From Marthasterias glacialis (taxonomy: Eukaryota > Echinodermata > Asteroidea > Forcipulatida > Asteriidae): DNA of 64,000 nt. The position numbers were made by a program, and so were the translations under genes. Under the pieces are notes generated by a model. The model was not told the origin of the DNA. It was given only the letters and a program-made list of their open reading frames with translations, and searched no databases. Shown here piece by piece: positions 12,101-27,100 of the stretch. Each line of letters begins with the position of its first letter. Position 1 is the first letter of the stretch. The stretch covers positions 5,826,320 to 5,890,319 of the forward strand of contig OU452219.1 in the NCBI GenBank assembly GCA_911728455.2. Direction: 5' to 3'.

Positions 12101-15100
12101 TGTGGCCTTTTGAGAAGTGCCTTGAGTCCAAAGAACAATGCAGACAGGAACACTGTTAAACCACTTTTACACGACTGTACAGGGACCACTGCTGTGGGAT
12201 TTGCACTACCAGAAATACGAAACAAAATTGAAACAAACAGAAGTTAGTACAGTTGTCTGTGCTGTTGTGTGTCAGAACAATGACGGCGGTTTGTTTACTT
12301 TCCTAATGGGATTTTAACGTTTCGGACTTTTGTCAGACTTTCAGTGGCATTGTCAAGGCTGTGATTGGTCAATATGTTAGTACGCAGGGCTTAATGGGTC
12401 GGTCTATATTTGGGCAAGTCCAAGAGCTCATGTAGTTGCACATGCAAGTAGCAAAAGCAAGTAGGATTTAATTTTGTGATTTTGATTCTAACATTGGGCA
12501 TCTGGGAAGAGAATACACGCAAGAGTTTATGTTAGTAGTCCTTGGGATGATTATGTAATCCACTTGAAGGATTCATCTATAAGGCAAGTCCGATAATTCA
12601 TGCACTTGCATAGGACATTCAGCAAGTTCAACCCTCTGAAAAAGCAACGAGGATTTAATGTCTGAGATTTTGATTCTAATGTTGGGCATCTGCGAGGAGA
12701 ATACACTCAAGAGTTTCTATGTCAGTAGTCCTTGGGATGATTATGTAATCCACTTGGGAGGATTCATCTATAAGGCAAGACCAAGAATTGTTGCACGTTA
12801 CAGATGGGTCATTCAGAAAGTCTAACCTTCTGAAAAGTAACTAGGATTTATTTCTGTGATTGTGATTCTAACGTTGGGCATCTGCGAGGAGAATTCACAA
12901 AAGAATTCCTATGTCAGTAGTCCTTGGGATGATTATGTAATCCACTTGGGAGGATTCATCTATAAGGCAAGGCCAAGAATTGTTGCACGTTACAGATGGG
13001 TCATTCAGAAAGTCTAACCTTCTGAAAAGTAACGAAGTGGATACACACAAGAAGTTATATGTATGTTATTAGTCGTTGGGATCATTATGTAATTTAAAAA
13101 AATTGAAGGGTTTTATGTAAGGTGTGGGACCACAAGAGACCTTTGACCTTTTTTTGCGCATTTCTAAATGAGAAAGTTGTAGAATCAAGAGTTGTTCCTC
13201 AGCGCAAATCTGATCCTGTCTCTGGAAAATCTTTTTGAAAGAGGTAGTATTTTATGGAAGAATTTTGTTGTTGTTTTACCACATACTTTTGTTGGTTGTT
13301 TTAATAAATATATATGAATGAATAATGTTAGATGCCAGTTGTTTTGGGAAGTTGTGGGTGGTTGTGAATGCAATTTGCCTTTTTTACCGAGTAGAGATTT
13401 TAAAAGAGTGATATTTATGTTGTCATTAGTTCTATTCAGCCGAGACACATCTATACCTTGGAGGAAGTCTCATCGTCTACATCGGGCGATTACAAGGTAG
13501 ATACCTGCATCTATGAGTGCTCTAAGATGAGGGTAAGTACTTGATGTGTCTGAACCAGTTGCCGCTGGGATTGTTTTTATTTGTCCTGTCCCCCTGGCGG
13601 GATTCTTTTGGCGGAATTGACGGAATATTTTTTCTTTGAGGGTACCGCTTGCACAAAGAAACCCTGACTTGACAATGCCAAGAGATGAAAGAGTCTCTTT
13701 GTTGAATGGTCCGTTTTGTTGCTTGGCTGAGAAAGGGTCAAATTCACTCAGCGTGAATTGCAAAACATCAGCCGTTACCTATGGCATAGGAGTGGCACTA
13801 AACACGGAACCATGGCTCGATTGTCGGCTCACTCTGACTTACCTCCATTCAGCCGAAATACAATGAATGAACAGTGGTAGAAGCCTCTTGATGCCTCGTA
13901 ATCCCCTTCTTGGAACAAAAGGACAAAGGTCTATATTCGGGGATTACGAGTAAACGTACAGCCTTTTTTGTCCTTGTGTGGGTGATTCGAAGCGTTACAC
14001 GGCGTGTGCGTGGTCTGCGCACGCTCCGCAATTGAATGACTGGGCGACCTTTGCTCCGGTGGTCTGAAATTACAAAATGCCGTCGCAAGATGACCTCCGT
14101 TTCCAGGCAAGGGAAACTTTGCGTGTATTGTTGTTATCGGGTTTCAACTGGTTAATGGATGAAGTGATTCTTATTATTTTGGAATTTATTTACACGACTT
14201 TATTCAACAAGCGCATAGGTTGTGTATGGTTGCACAACTGTGCACAGAATTAACTGTGTAAGTGTGTGTCCAGATTTGCTGCAGCCAACTTGTGGAACTC
14301 ACTCCCATCTGTTGTGCGTCTTTCTCCATCTTTGCCAAGTTTCAAGAAGAACTTCAAAACATTCTTGTTCAAGGATGCTTTTGAACTGTATTTATGAACT
14401 TATTTTGTTATCTTGCTTTGCTTTTACTTGTTCCAATGTGTTTGTTATATTTGCAAAGCGCCCTGAATGTTATTAAGTTGATGCATAACTATTGTGTACT
14501 ACTGTGTATGCATTTACCACATGATATCATATTGCAGGCCGGTATATCATTTAAAACCATAGTGGATGATATTGAATGGTCGTACAATAGGACGGTTGAC
14601 TTCGTACTGTGTAGATGCATTCACATGATTCACCACATGATATCATGTTGCAGGCTGGCACGGTTTATCTATCATTCAAAACCACAGTGGATGATATTGA
14701 ATTTGTATTTATATATTAATTTTAAATTTCAGACAATGAAAACATCTTTACCTGGAGTCGTCCAGGGAAGTACAGCAGTTAAGAAACTGTCATCAATAGA
14801 AGTGTCATCCACAAGCCCATGGTCTTAAAAACTCTATGGTCTTAAAAACTCTAAAAGTATTATTTACATCAGAAATGGTCAGATAGTAGGAAGGTTGACT
14901 CTGTACTGTGTAGATGCATTCACCATATGATATATTGCATAGTTTATCATTTGAAACCACAGTGGATAACGTTGAATGGTCTTATAGTAGGAGGGTTGGC
15001 TGAGTTTTGTATAGATGTAATCACCACATGATATCAAAATTGCTGGCTGCAAACAGTGCATCTATTATTCCAAACAAAAATGGATGATAGTATGGTAGTA

Positions 15101-18100
15101 GGAGGAGTAGAATAAATTATTTAAATATTGTTTTACAGATTCAGAGAGCCACAGTGACCACAATTCCACTGAAAGGTAAGATATCGTGAAATATTATAAA
15201 CATTACAATTCAGATCCACATTCCTTTAGATTGTGATCACTGAAGCAAACCTTCATGAAATTGATCACTAAAGTAAAATTTAATTTTTTTCCTTTTTTTA
15301 ATTCAGCTAAGGTTGTTGCTTATGGACGAAACCAGTGTGAAGACAAACTGATTCTGGGATGCTCTGATGGAAAATTGGTGAGTACTGATTTCTGAACCAT
15401 GAAACTAAATTTTCATCGTTAAATTGTCCATTCTTTAAAGGCCACTTTACGGCACTGACTTCAGGTGGGATTGTGATTACAGAGAAGAACTTGCAGTGTG
15501 GACAGATGTACTGTTTGAAGAAAAAAACTAGTGAACTTGGGTCTTTTGAAGGAGTGTTTTCTCTTCAAACTAAAGTTATTTTTTGTCTTGCTTTTCATTC
15601 TAACGGATTAATTTTTGAGACTATTGTGCTTCTTTTCATAGGTGCTATATGATGAGAGTAAACGAGTGACTCAGATTGTACAGTCAGATTTGGTAAGACG
15701 GGGTTTCAATTGAGTTTTTTCGGGGCAGCATTTGACAAAGACTCATACATCAAAACAATTTATAAAAAGTATAGGCTTGGTTCCGATTTGCCATTTTCCC
15801 ATGTTTTCTATTCTATAGACTTTGCAAGTCTTGAGCGTATTGAAAACAAGGAAACAAATCGAAAGAACAGAATATTTTTCTATGAAATCAAATATTCTTT
15901 TTAAATGTTATTTATACGAAGTTCTTGAAAATAAAAATACTGATAGCAAGTTTTTACAGAAATAATTTCAATTTTTATATCATTTAAATAATTTGTTAAA
16001 GTTAACATTGAAACAAAAACAAAAACTTTGGATGAGGATTCTTGTTCAATCTCATTGATTCTAGACTACAAGCAGTATGAATTGCGAATCCTGCACAGAT
16101 TTGTGCAACTATTACATAGGTTAAATGAGACCATGAACGTCAGTTGGGCAAAATTCTTAATTGTTTACAAGTAACCAGAAACTGAGGTAAAGTTTTACTT
16201 TTGGTTTTTTTTCATTGATTTGTTAGTTACATATACACGCCACTCATGCTACCCAAATATATGTGGCTGATTGGTGTAGCAACATGTCATCCAGTGGCTT
16301 CATTGTGAGGGTATAACTATTTATCCAGGTAGTGTAACAGAGATCGATGATTCAACCTGGTTGTAATTTGTCTCCTCTGTAGATGCCGTCTCTGATCAGT
16401 TGGCATCCTGGTGGCTCCCTCGTCTTTGTGTCGGGCATCAAGGGAGAAATTCAGGTAGGGAAATTCCCTGATAAAAAAATGTGAAACCTGTCAGATTTAG
16501 AAAAATTAAATGTTTAACTCAATGTAAAAGTGAAATAGTTTTTGTTCAATTGTTACACAGTAAAATAAGTTAATGTCACTTGAAGATTGGTCTTGGTAAA
16601 ATTTGCTTTCATTTTAATAGGCAATCCTTTCAGTGTCAAACTAATTGTGGTGTTTTCCTTTACCTGAGTAAAAACAAACTTGTATGCATGATGTAATACG
16701 TGCATTATTAATGAACAGTTAATATATTTTGCCCTACATTGATGTCATTGGTGTACGCCCGTCTCAGAAATTGAACTGGATGATTTTGAAATTTTGAAGG
16801 CCAGGGCTTCTGAAGGATTGAAAGGGATTGAAAGGGATGCAGATCACATCCAGCGTGTGAAACAAAGGAAACAAAAATGATAATGAATGACAGAATAATA
16901 ATGCCATGATCACCAGCAGCCTTTTGGTTTGTTTTTACGAACACAAGTTTTCACAGTAGGAGAGTTAACGAACTGAATTTAAGAGAAACAATGGGAGAGT
17001 TTGGAGCAGTAGGTGTCAACAGACTTACCAGGTCAGTTTCCATTGTTTGCGTAGTTCTGAGCATGCGCACGTTCCCGAGAACAATGGATTTACCTGGTAA
17101 GTCTGCTGTCACCTAGTGTCCTCAAAAGTCTCCCATTGGCTATTGTTTTTTTTTTTCAATCTAGTGTTTTGACATGGCCCTGAATCCTCTCGATTTGCTG
17201 ACCGTGGGAGAGAACTGCCGGAGTCTACCAACCTTACAAGTCTCTAAATATTTCAGGTGTGTGTAGCTTTACTAGATTAACCTTATAATGGATGTTAATT
17301 TTTGCATCGGGGATACAGAATATTAATTTGTGTTTTTTGCCCATACACCGATGTGTGTTAAGCACTGTATACTCAGTACTTTACCTATTTATTAATAGGA
17401 TTCCAACTGCCTCTAGGTACCGGGCAATCTCGGTAGTCTAGTTGGGATGACATCTGCTCTAGAATGGCAGGGGTTGTGGGTTCGAATCCCACCCGAGGAA
17501 TATGGCTGTGGATTTTTTCACAGGACTCGGGGAGGGGGGGGGGGGAAGTAGTTGAGTATACAGTGCTTAACACATATTGGTGTAGGGGTAAAAGCTCCAC
17601 GAATGAATAGATTATTAAACACTGTTTCTCTCATGTCAAAACTTGTCAAGAAATTGAGGCTGGTGTGTATTTAGTATCAGCACTTTAACAGATGACTTTT
17701 TTTTATAATGACAACCCTGCTAGGACCAGTTGGCATGTTGTTCCACTAGACACTTAACTATAATTGCTTTAAATAGGGGAAGAGGCAGTTATGTTTGTCT
17801 CGCAACGGATTCATGTACCCCTCCCTGTGCTTAGTTGTTGTTTATATCTCACCATGTCTTGTTTCTGTGAATTGGGGCAGGTTTCTATCCCTTCAAAATG
17901 TAGCCTGCACCTCCAGTGACCTTTTGATGGGTGAATTGCATAAAAAAAATTGTTTTTTTTAAGTCTGCAGATTTCCTAGTATGCAAGCTTTTTCACTTGT
18001 CTATACTTTAACCCTATTTCCCTTGAGCAATTTACCAGGATCCTTTCTTGCTTTAACAAAATCCAACACACTATGGTAACCCATCACCCAAACTGTTGGA

Positions 18101-21100
18101 CTCAGATTGTGGTGCTGTACCTGATCTTATGTAAAGACACGATCAGTGTACTAGTGCAGTCCTCAGTCCAAACAACAGAATCAAACAAAACATGCAGTTG
18201 GATTTTGAAGGGTTGGTGATAGTTAGGTTTCCTTTCAACATAGCCATTTGTTTAAGACTCAATTTTTAAGCAATACAAATGTTCAGGCAGTGATTTACAT
18301 GTATAATGTGGGTAGCAATAAACTAGCCAGGCAGGCCAATTGGAGGGAATTTTGACCTAGGCCTTGTGTGTGTTCAACCGGCATTTGGCCAGCGGACCAC
18401 TGATAAGGGAGACCGCTGCTTGGTGGCAGGAGACTTACCATGTAGATCAGACCCACCTTAACAGTGGAAAATTACCCCATGTGTCTGCTGCCACCTGGTG
18501 TCCTAAAGTCACCCAAAGCAATGGAATACAGTGGGACAAATTTTGATTAATAACATAGAACGGTTTATGGTTTTGATCATAGATAAGCACAACATGGGTC
18601 CATCCTCAAGATCATTTCTTAAAATTACTGTTGCTGTCTTTAAGACATTATTTGGACTTAGGATTATTATTATTTTTTTTCTGAAGGTCCCCAGTCACGA
18701 TTGGTACATTACAATGGAGCCATTCATCAAATTTTTCGGACTGTATCGCCGATGCGCAAGACTCTCTCTTCCTCATTTTGGACGGGTGAGTAACATCAAG
18801 ATCCGCAAGCCCCATTTCAAACGTCGCGCTCTCGCTGCGTAAAATTCAAATCATTTGAGTTTGGTACTAGCGCGGCATTGGCGCGGTAGTAGTTTCTAAC
18901 ATGAGTAACATCAAGATCCATAATACTGATGTATGGAATCATTATCCTCCGGCAAGCTACAGTCCTCACTTCTGATTGGTCTACAGCCATTTAGGCATTC
19001 AGCATGGCTTAGGGGTTTCGCCCCTGCCTTTTACCTCTGTGGACCCTGGGTTCAAATCCCACCTCGGACTGCAGCCTTGTATGTGGATTGGGTGTTTAGT
19101 CCCTACTTGATTGTGTGGGTTTTCCCTATTTGGGGTTTTCCTCCCACTAAAACTATGATGTCTTCAACATCTTCTCTACGCAGGTATTTTTAGGCCTGCT
19201 AGTTTTACAACGCTAGGTGCTTTTGAGGGTCCCTTGGTTTCATCACCAGAAAGATAACAATATTATATTCATATATCCCACTCCAAATTTTGATAGTGCA
19301 GCATGTGTATTGAATGCAATACTCATGTTTACGTGCTTCAAACTGCTTACTAGTACAACACCTTTAAAATGGTTGTAAAATCCAGAACTTAACTGTCCAG
19401 GGGCCGATTTCACTAAGAGTTAAGATTGATCTTAACTGTGTATCAATCTTAATTGCCAAGCAAAGTGTGATGTCGCAATACAAATCGCTATGGTAATACT
19501 GACAACTTATCTTAAGATAAACCTTAGTTATCACAAATTGCAAGGACTAGTCTTATCTTGAGTTAGGACGAGTAACAAGTCCTACCTTATAGGACTAGTC
19601 ATAAGTTAGGACTAGTCCTAAGTTAGGACTAGTTTTGTGAAATCCATCCCATGTCTGTCAGTACAGCAGTCCCCGAGACAAACTTTCAGTTGAACCTTTT
19701 AAAGAATATATAGTATTCAGAAACTGATTTAAGTCTCTTTTAAGTTGCTTTAAGTCTCTTTTAATAGAACAATTCCATTTTGTGTCATTCTTTTCTTTGC
19801 AAATTTCCTGATTCATGAGGTAATTATCCTATGCACGCTCAGGGAATCTGAAAACATGTAGCCTGTCTACATCCCTTATGCAACTCAGCCTGTGGCCATG
19901 ATGCATATGGGATGCAGTGCAGATAAGTATTGTTTCTGTATAACGCAATATAGATAAAGTGGCCATAAAAAAGGTGCATTTCTACTTGGCAGTTATTGTG
20001 ATAGTGATAGTCTTAAAAGCCTGTGTGCAATGACTGTGTGGGGAAGTTATGGCACAGAGCGACTTGATCCGATCTGCTCCAGACCGGGTTCTGACAAAGA
20101 TATATGAGGTATGAGGTGAAGACACAAAAGGTCATCTTCACCAACAAGTATGCTACAAAATAATAACACAAGCTCACTTAGTAATGCTGTCAAATCGATA
20201 CGGTACGATATCGAATCGAATTGGTACGATAGTCGGCAGCATACATTCCAGGTCATTTTCCAAGAACAGTGGATTTACCTGGTAGGTCTTGCTGCCACCT
20301 AGCGTCCACTGGAAGTCTCCCATTACGCATGCATCAAAGGGAGTTGTTTTCTGTCATCTTTCAGTGGGCTGGTAACCATCCTACAGTTGCATCTGGGAGT
20401 GCTGAGCAGGGGCCAGCTTGGGCCACAGGAATTGATTCAACAGTACTTACATCATCAGCAAATCAATGAGGTAATCAAAATGTCGATAATCAATAATCAA
20501 GTAATCAATAATGCATATCTGCCTAACTACGGGATTACCCAGTAGAACACAAAAATGCTGTGCATACATATACTCATTCATTCATTCATTCATCCGTAAT
20601 GGTTTATTATTTTTGGCGTCACAACCAAAAGCTGGATTGTACATGATTCACAGATAAAACAGCTACAAGATTAAAAAGACATTAAAACAAAAACCGCTAA
20701 AACTGCAGAAACTCAATGTACAGAGATGTAAAACCCTTTAAAAATGGCACAACAAAGTCAAGAAAAAAACAAAATGGGGACATGAGATAAACAAATTAGA
20801 AAAAGACCAAAGAATGAGCTATTGAAGGGAGAGCAAAACCTAAGACGTAGATGAAAAATAAGTTATTGTCATTCTGTACACTCTCGTTACTAGTGATATG
20901 ATGATATGAGATGAGAAACGTGGCATCAAAGAGAATTATGTATTCTTTCCGATAGTAAACAGTTTGTTAGGATATGTTTAAATGAAAGGCAGCACATAAT
21001 GAATAGACATTGCATGATTTCCTGTGGAACACAAAAACGTTGTAAATGTCTACTTGTGGGGAAAACCTGGACATGAAAAAAAAGTTATTATCTTTCTTTA

Positions 21101-24100
21101 TACTCTCACGTGAGACAGGAAACATAGCAAAATATAAATCATGCAAGAGAATTCTGTACTCTTTCCAACGATACACAATTTTGTTGGAATATGTTTATTT
21201 GCAAGGCAGTAGATAACAAACTTTCTTTGTAGAGAGACAATGGGCTCAGGAAGGAACAGTGTGCATGTAGTGTGACCAATCAGCAGAGTTGTTGACTCGA
21301 GTCGTGTGACTTGACTTGGACTTGTTACTACTCGAGCGACCCCATAAACATTTAGAATAGGCCTATCAATTTACGTATTGTGTAATAATCTGACTTGGTT
21401 CGGCTCGCGGCCTCAACTTCTGACTTCAAGTCTGTTGCCCTGACTAAGTAGCCCTCAAAGCTCATCATTGACAGAAAACATGGCGGCTTCTGGAAGTGGT
21501 CTCATTCCACGAGTTGTGAATTTTGACTTGCCTTGTGTTTGGACCAAATGACTTGTGACTTGACTTGGACTTGCAAGATATGACTTGCTGCCATCTCTGC
21601 CAGTCAGGCGGATATGGGTTTTAGATTGATTGTCACCCACTCACCGATTTTGATAAAAAATGAAATTGTTGTTAAACATTCCTTAAAAAGAACTTTATAT
21701 AGTTAAATTCTTGTTTAAAGTATTGTCATATTCTTGTTAAGATAAAAATCAAATGTAAATGAAGGATTTTCTTAGGTTTGATATGCTCTCATCGAAATAC
21801 CTATAATTTAACGGCCAGATAATTTTATCGCTTTAATCTTTTTAATAGATGTAAAATTTGCATCGGGATTTTACCCATACACTGATGTGTGTTAAGCACT
21901 GTATACCGAGTACTTTCCGGAGTCCTGTAAACAACATTTCCACAGGCATGATACTCGGGTGGGATTCGAACCCACAACCTTTCGCCATTCCTTTAATCTT
22001 GGTGTGTCTAATGCACAGGCCGTGAACCTTCTGAATGTGATGAATTGGAACACAGACAGTGGGAGTTGTTTCACCTGCCTAACCGCCATCGTAAATCATC
22101 TCTTAAAAGTACCTCTGAATCCAGACAGAGAAGGTAGGTGATTTTTTCCTCTTTGATGGAACTGTTTAATAAATGAATGCAATGAACGTAAATGAACTGA
22201 TTAAAGTACTTTTTTATAGACCATGCATGCACTGTTTAAATGAATGAATTCAATGAATGTAAATAAACTGATGAAAGTACTTTTTTTATCGACCGTGCAT
22301 CCACTGTTTACAAAAACAAAATGTGACTGTGCACATTCCAGGGCCTTTCTGGCAGGCGAGATACTACACTGGTCTTATGGGAAATTTTGCATTTTGTGTC
22401 ATAATTTCCATATAAATGAGTTAAGATGAGTTTAAGAGTTAAAAAAAGAGTTATAAATACAACCGCTGAACACATTTTGAGATGTGCCCCCTTTCTTCAT
22501 ATCAACAGATGATAAAAACCAGGCTCTGTGGCTCTATTGTAAACATGTGTTGCCGCAGGTTACATAGTCTATGTATATATATATATATTTTGAAGTACAG
22601 GATTAAGTGCGGAATTGGTAATTAGAAAAACAATGGATTAGTTTCAATCCGAAAGAAATTGTCACCGATTATAAACTTCATACCAGGTCAAATTCTCTAG
22701 AGAAACATTTTCCATCTGAAATCAACGTCAAGAAAATAGCATATTTAGGCTCCCAAAATCAGCTTTCCTTTTTGTCAATTAACAATGTATGTGTATGTGA
22801 ACGTGCACAAATCCCCTGACAAAGTGTAAACTGTTTTTTTCGGTTAGTTTTACTAAAATGGTATCAGCTTGTTGTGCGGGTTGGTTGTATGATGTGTTGA
22901 TTAAAAACTAGAGGATGGGAATAAAATATGATCGTCCAATAAACAATAATGTACTCACCCTTTAACCAGTTGGCACCGGATGACCTGTTGACACGCAAAC
23001 GTTTCCCATGCCTGGAACGGAAGCCGTAGTAAGACACCATTGTGTAATTTTTTGGAATACCCGAGCCAAGGCCCCCCGGACATTCCACTGCTGAGCATGC
23101 ACAGAGCACACACACACACCGTCTGACACTTCATCTTGAATATGTTGGCGTTGTGAAGTCAGGGTTTCTTCGTGCCAATGTTTTGATATGTTTATTTATT
23201 GACAGCTGCCTTGGAGGCCAGTCTAGGTAGTTTCTACGCCCCTCTGAGACCACTTTCCGAGGTGATCGTCGTGGATTACCGTGACCCCATCAGCCGTCTG
23301 GCGAGAAGATTCTTCCATCACCTCTTGAGATATCAGAGGTTTGAGAAGGCCTTCCTACTGGCCGTGGACCTCCACTCAAGAGACCTATTCATGGTGAGGA
23401 AATCAAGGATTTTGTTTTGTATTTGAAAGTGTCGCAGCCCAGCGGTATAGCGCATCGAACTCAAGTTCTGGTGGCTAAGTCACTGGAGTGTGGGTTCGAG
23501 TCCCGGTCGTGACACTTGTATCCTTGAGCAAGACACTTTACTATACATGTAATTGCATTGTGCATTAATCCTCATTCAAACAGGCATGCTCCTTTTCAGC
23601 TGATCAGCTGATTTCATCTTTTTTTTTCAATCATAGTGCCATAGAAAACTGAAAAACACTGTACAAAGTTTTCTTTGCTTGGTCATTTCCTCTTTTTTTT
23701 TTGCAAAAACAAAGTTACATGTCTGTTGGAATGATGTCTGCACTGTATAAAGTGAAGAGAAGAAAGTGAGTTGTCAAAATTAAATGGAATTCAAGGTTCC
23801 TCAGTTATTTTCTCCCATTTGAGGTAGGCTAGTATTCAAAACTGATGAATAAACGGTGGAAGTAAATATTATGGTTTATTAAAAAGTATGCTTGGTAGCC
23901 ACAGAAGAGGCTGAAATAACATTGTTTACATAAGAATAATATTTACTTAAAACATACAAAGAGTAGCTTACAATTTGTTTTACAAAACATTACGTTAAAA
24001 AGCAGTTAGACTATTCAGCTTCCCGAAACCAAAACCAGTTCAGTAGATTCTGGTCAATTTTTACTCAAGAGAATTTGATGGGATACAAAAAAAAACTTTG

Positions 24101-27100
24101 ACTTTGACAGATTTTCCACAGTATGAAAGCTCTCGGTATTATTTGACCATATGTGAGTTAGCTGAGTACTTCTGTTTATTTACAGGACATCCATTACCTT
24201 GCATTGGACAAGGGTGAGATGGCCCTCGCTACGGTTGCTAAACAGAAAGCTGATGAGATAGAGCAAGAGATGCCCTCAGAATCAGGTAAAAATCACACCT
24301 ACACAGTCCCAGCAATTCTCAATCATCATGTATGGGCTTAGCTTAATTGGGAAGTCCAACATATTTTCTCTCGTTTTTATTGGCAACTCATTGTTCTTAT
24401 TGGCAAGCTTAAGGTTGCATTCTTTTCACCTTATATCTAACATTATTGTTTTATTGCATATTGTTTTGTTTTGTGTAAATATTTCATTGTTTGTTGCTAT
24501 AAAGATGACATTGTCGATGCTTTCAGTTCTACATTCAGACTCTCGATTGAACAACCCAGAGCAAGACACTTTCCCAGCAATTCTCAATCATCATGTATGG
24601 GCTTAGCTTAACTGGGAAGTCCAACATATTTTCTCTCGTTTTTATTGGCAACTCATTGTTCTTATTGGCAAGCTTATGGTTGTATTCTTTTCACCTTATA
24701 ACTAACATTATTGTTCTATTGCTTATTGTTTTTGTTTAAATTGTTACAAGTTTCATTGTTTGTTGCTATAAAGATGACATTGTCGATGCTTTCAGTTCTA
24801 CATTCAGACTCTCGATTGAACAACCCTGAGCTCAGAGAAACAAACTAATGGGAGTTTTGAAGTTTTGCACTCGACATAACTGCTTTTTTGTTAACCCCTC
24901 CACATCGGTGCTGCTTAATGTTTTGTTATTTCCTCATGTTCATAGTTTGTGTCCTCTTGCTATTAATGATTTATTTTGTACTACTGTATGATATAATTGT
25001 GTTGATAATTTGCTTTGGTGTGAAATTAAAGTGAAATGAATTGAGTTGAATTTTAAAAAAGGAAAACAGAGAAGTGCTCAATTCACTGGGTTGACAGAAC
25101 ATGGGGTGCAAGGTGTGTGGTTGCCCTGTGCAGCTGAAGCATGCAGACAGCATTCCAGCAGCTCTTGTGTGCTTGTGTGCTCTATATTGACCTTATAATG
25201 CATATGATGTCATGTGAGTGGGGCGCCCTCACATAGAGGTCAAAAGGAGGTTGCTCATTGGTCCTTCCCTCGAGCTGCGCATACAAATCTGTGCGTTTTA
25301 ATCGTTTCGTCATCACATTTCCTCCAAGACGGCGTCGGGAAAGACGTCAATGCATAAGGTCCTTTGGGCTTTAAATAGATCAGTCTGTTATCTCTTGCAG
25401 ACAACTATGACTCTGTGAGCGACTCCATCGATGAGGATGATTTCTCGAGTGATTCTTACAGCAGTGTGAGTAATGAAGAAGACCCATCACCGACAAGAAC
25501 AGACAGGTACGGGATTGAGGGGTTAGGGGAAGGGCGCGAGGGAGGGATACTTACTCCTCGGAGCCTAATATTGAAAAGAAGGCCCATGGCCCAACTTCAT
25601 AAAGCTGTTTAGCACACAGCCGTTAAGTTGGTCAGCAGAGAAAAATCGCTGCTAAAAAAAAAAAACAGGTTACCAGCCAAAGCATCATGTAATGAGCATT
25701 ACCAGGGATGCCAGTTTTCAGGCAATAGCCTGAATTCAGGCTTTTTTTTGTAAACTTATAGCCTGAATTCAGGCTTTTTCTTGTAAAATTATAGACTGAG
25801 TTCAGGATTTTGCATGTAGAATGAGGGTGTCTATGCAGGATTTTCAGGCTCTGGACAAAAACCCGACTGGTATCCCTGCATTACGTGGGACTGGTATCCC
25901 ACTTTTTATTTTTGCTTAGCAAGTAATTTTGTGAAGCAATTTTTTCTGCTGAACATTTTTAAGAGTATGGGGACTCTTTGGTTAAGGAGGGGCCGAGGGC
26001 GATTGATTTGCCCGAAATTATTTTAGCAGTACATGGATAAAAACACAATAAACAGGTTATAACAAAAAGTTGTTTTATTTATTTTTTTCTGCTTTGCCCT
26101 AATTTTCCCCACTGTTTCACCTGATTTTTTTTTTTTTTTTTTTTTTTGGGGGGGGGAACTGCCCCCCTGGCTTGTATGCCTATGCCACTATGTTCCAACA
26201 ACCACATGTTCTGATAACCCATTGTGATGTACATGCTAGGGTTTGGGTTAGGATTAGGAAAATGCATTGTGGGTGTTGGAACAAAAGGGTCTGGGAGCAT
26301 AGGTTTTGTAACCAGGCATAGCTTTTTTTGCCAGCAACATGAAATATTATCAATTCATCATTATTTATAATCATCACGATCTAATCTTATATTCTAAAAA
26401 TGTTGTATTTGAAAACATGTCTGATGGGTTTTTATCATAACAGGAGATTATGTTTCCTGAAAATTGTAAAACTTGTTATAGGTTTTATTGAAGTAGAAAA
26501 AAAAAGTTGAATGAAAGTGACTGAATGTTTGTTCCTCAGAGCTGAAGGTGCATCTGGTCGGACTGAAAACCCCAGATCTAGAACCAGTGAATCTTCAGAG
26601 CTACCTAGAGCTGGTAGACACGTTGAGAGGGAGGCATGGTACAAGGCTGAGGGTCAGATAGACGTTGCGTATGGGCTCGGGTAAGTCTCGTAAATAACCC
26701 TTCTGTCTTGACTTACATACTTTTTTTCATGCATCGACCAAGGAACTTCCTGAAGAGATCCTTCTCATTTGATTGGAGGATTGTAGGTCCCACGTAGCAT
26801 CAACTAATCAAACCACTACATGGCTTATGTCATAAATCGTGCATTTTGGTACTATTCACTGTGCATTTTCGTCTCATCCTTTTTTTCCCTTTTTCTGCTA
26901 GACCTTGCCACGCACTACACACAGCAGTACAAAACGACCTCATAGTGGATGCTGGAATAGAATCTTGCACAGTTTGTTTTTTCTATGTTAGATTTATCTT
27001 CTTATCAAATGAAAAATATTTACTTGGATGTTAAATAAAACAAAAAAATGAACGGTTTGCATTTCGTGCTATGTTGGAGAGAATATTTTCATTCATTGAA

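Noticed and set aside
13439-13500. Alternative acceptor attcag for WDPCP exon 11
   Set aside because: Gives the wrong phase after exon 10 and loses the conserved SIQP codons; ttag at 13428 fits both.
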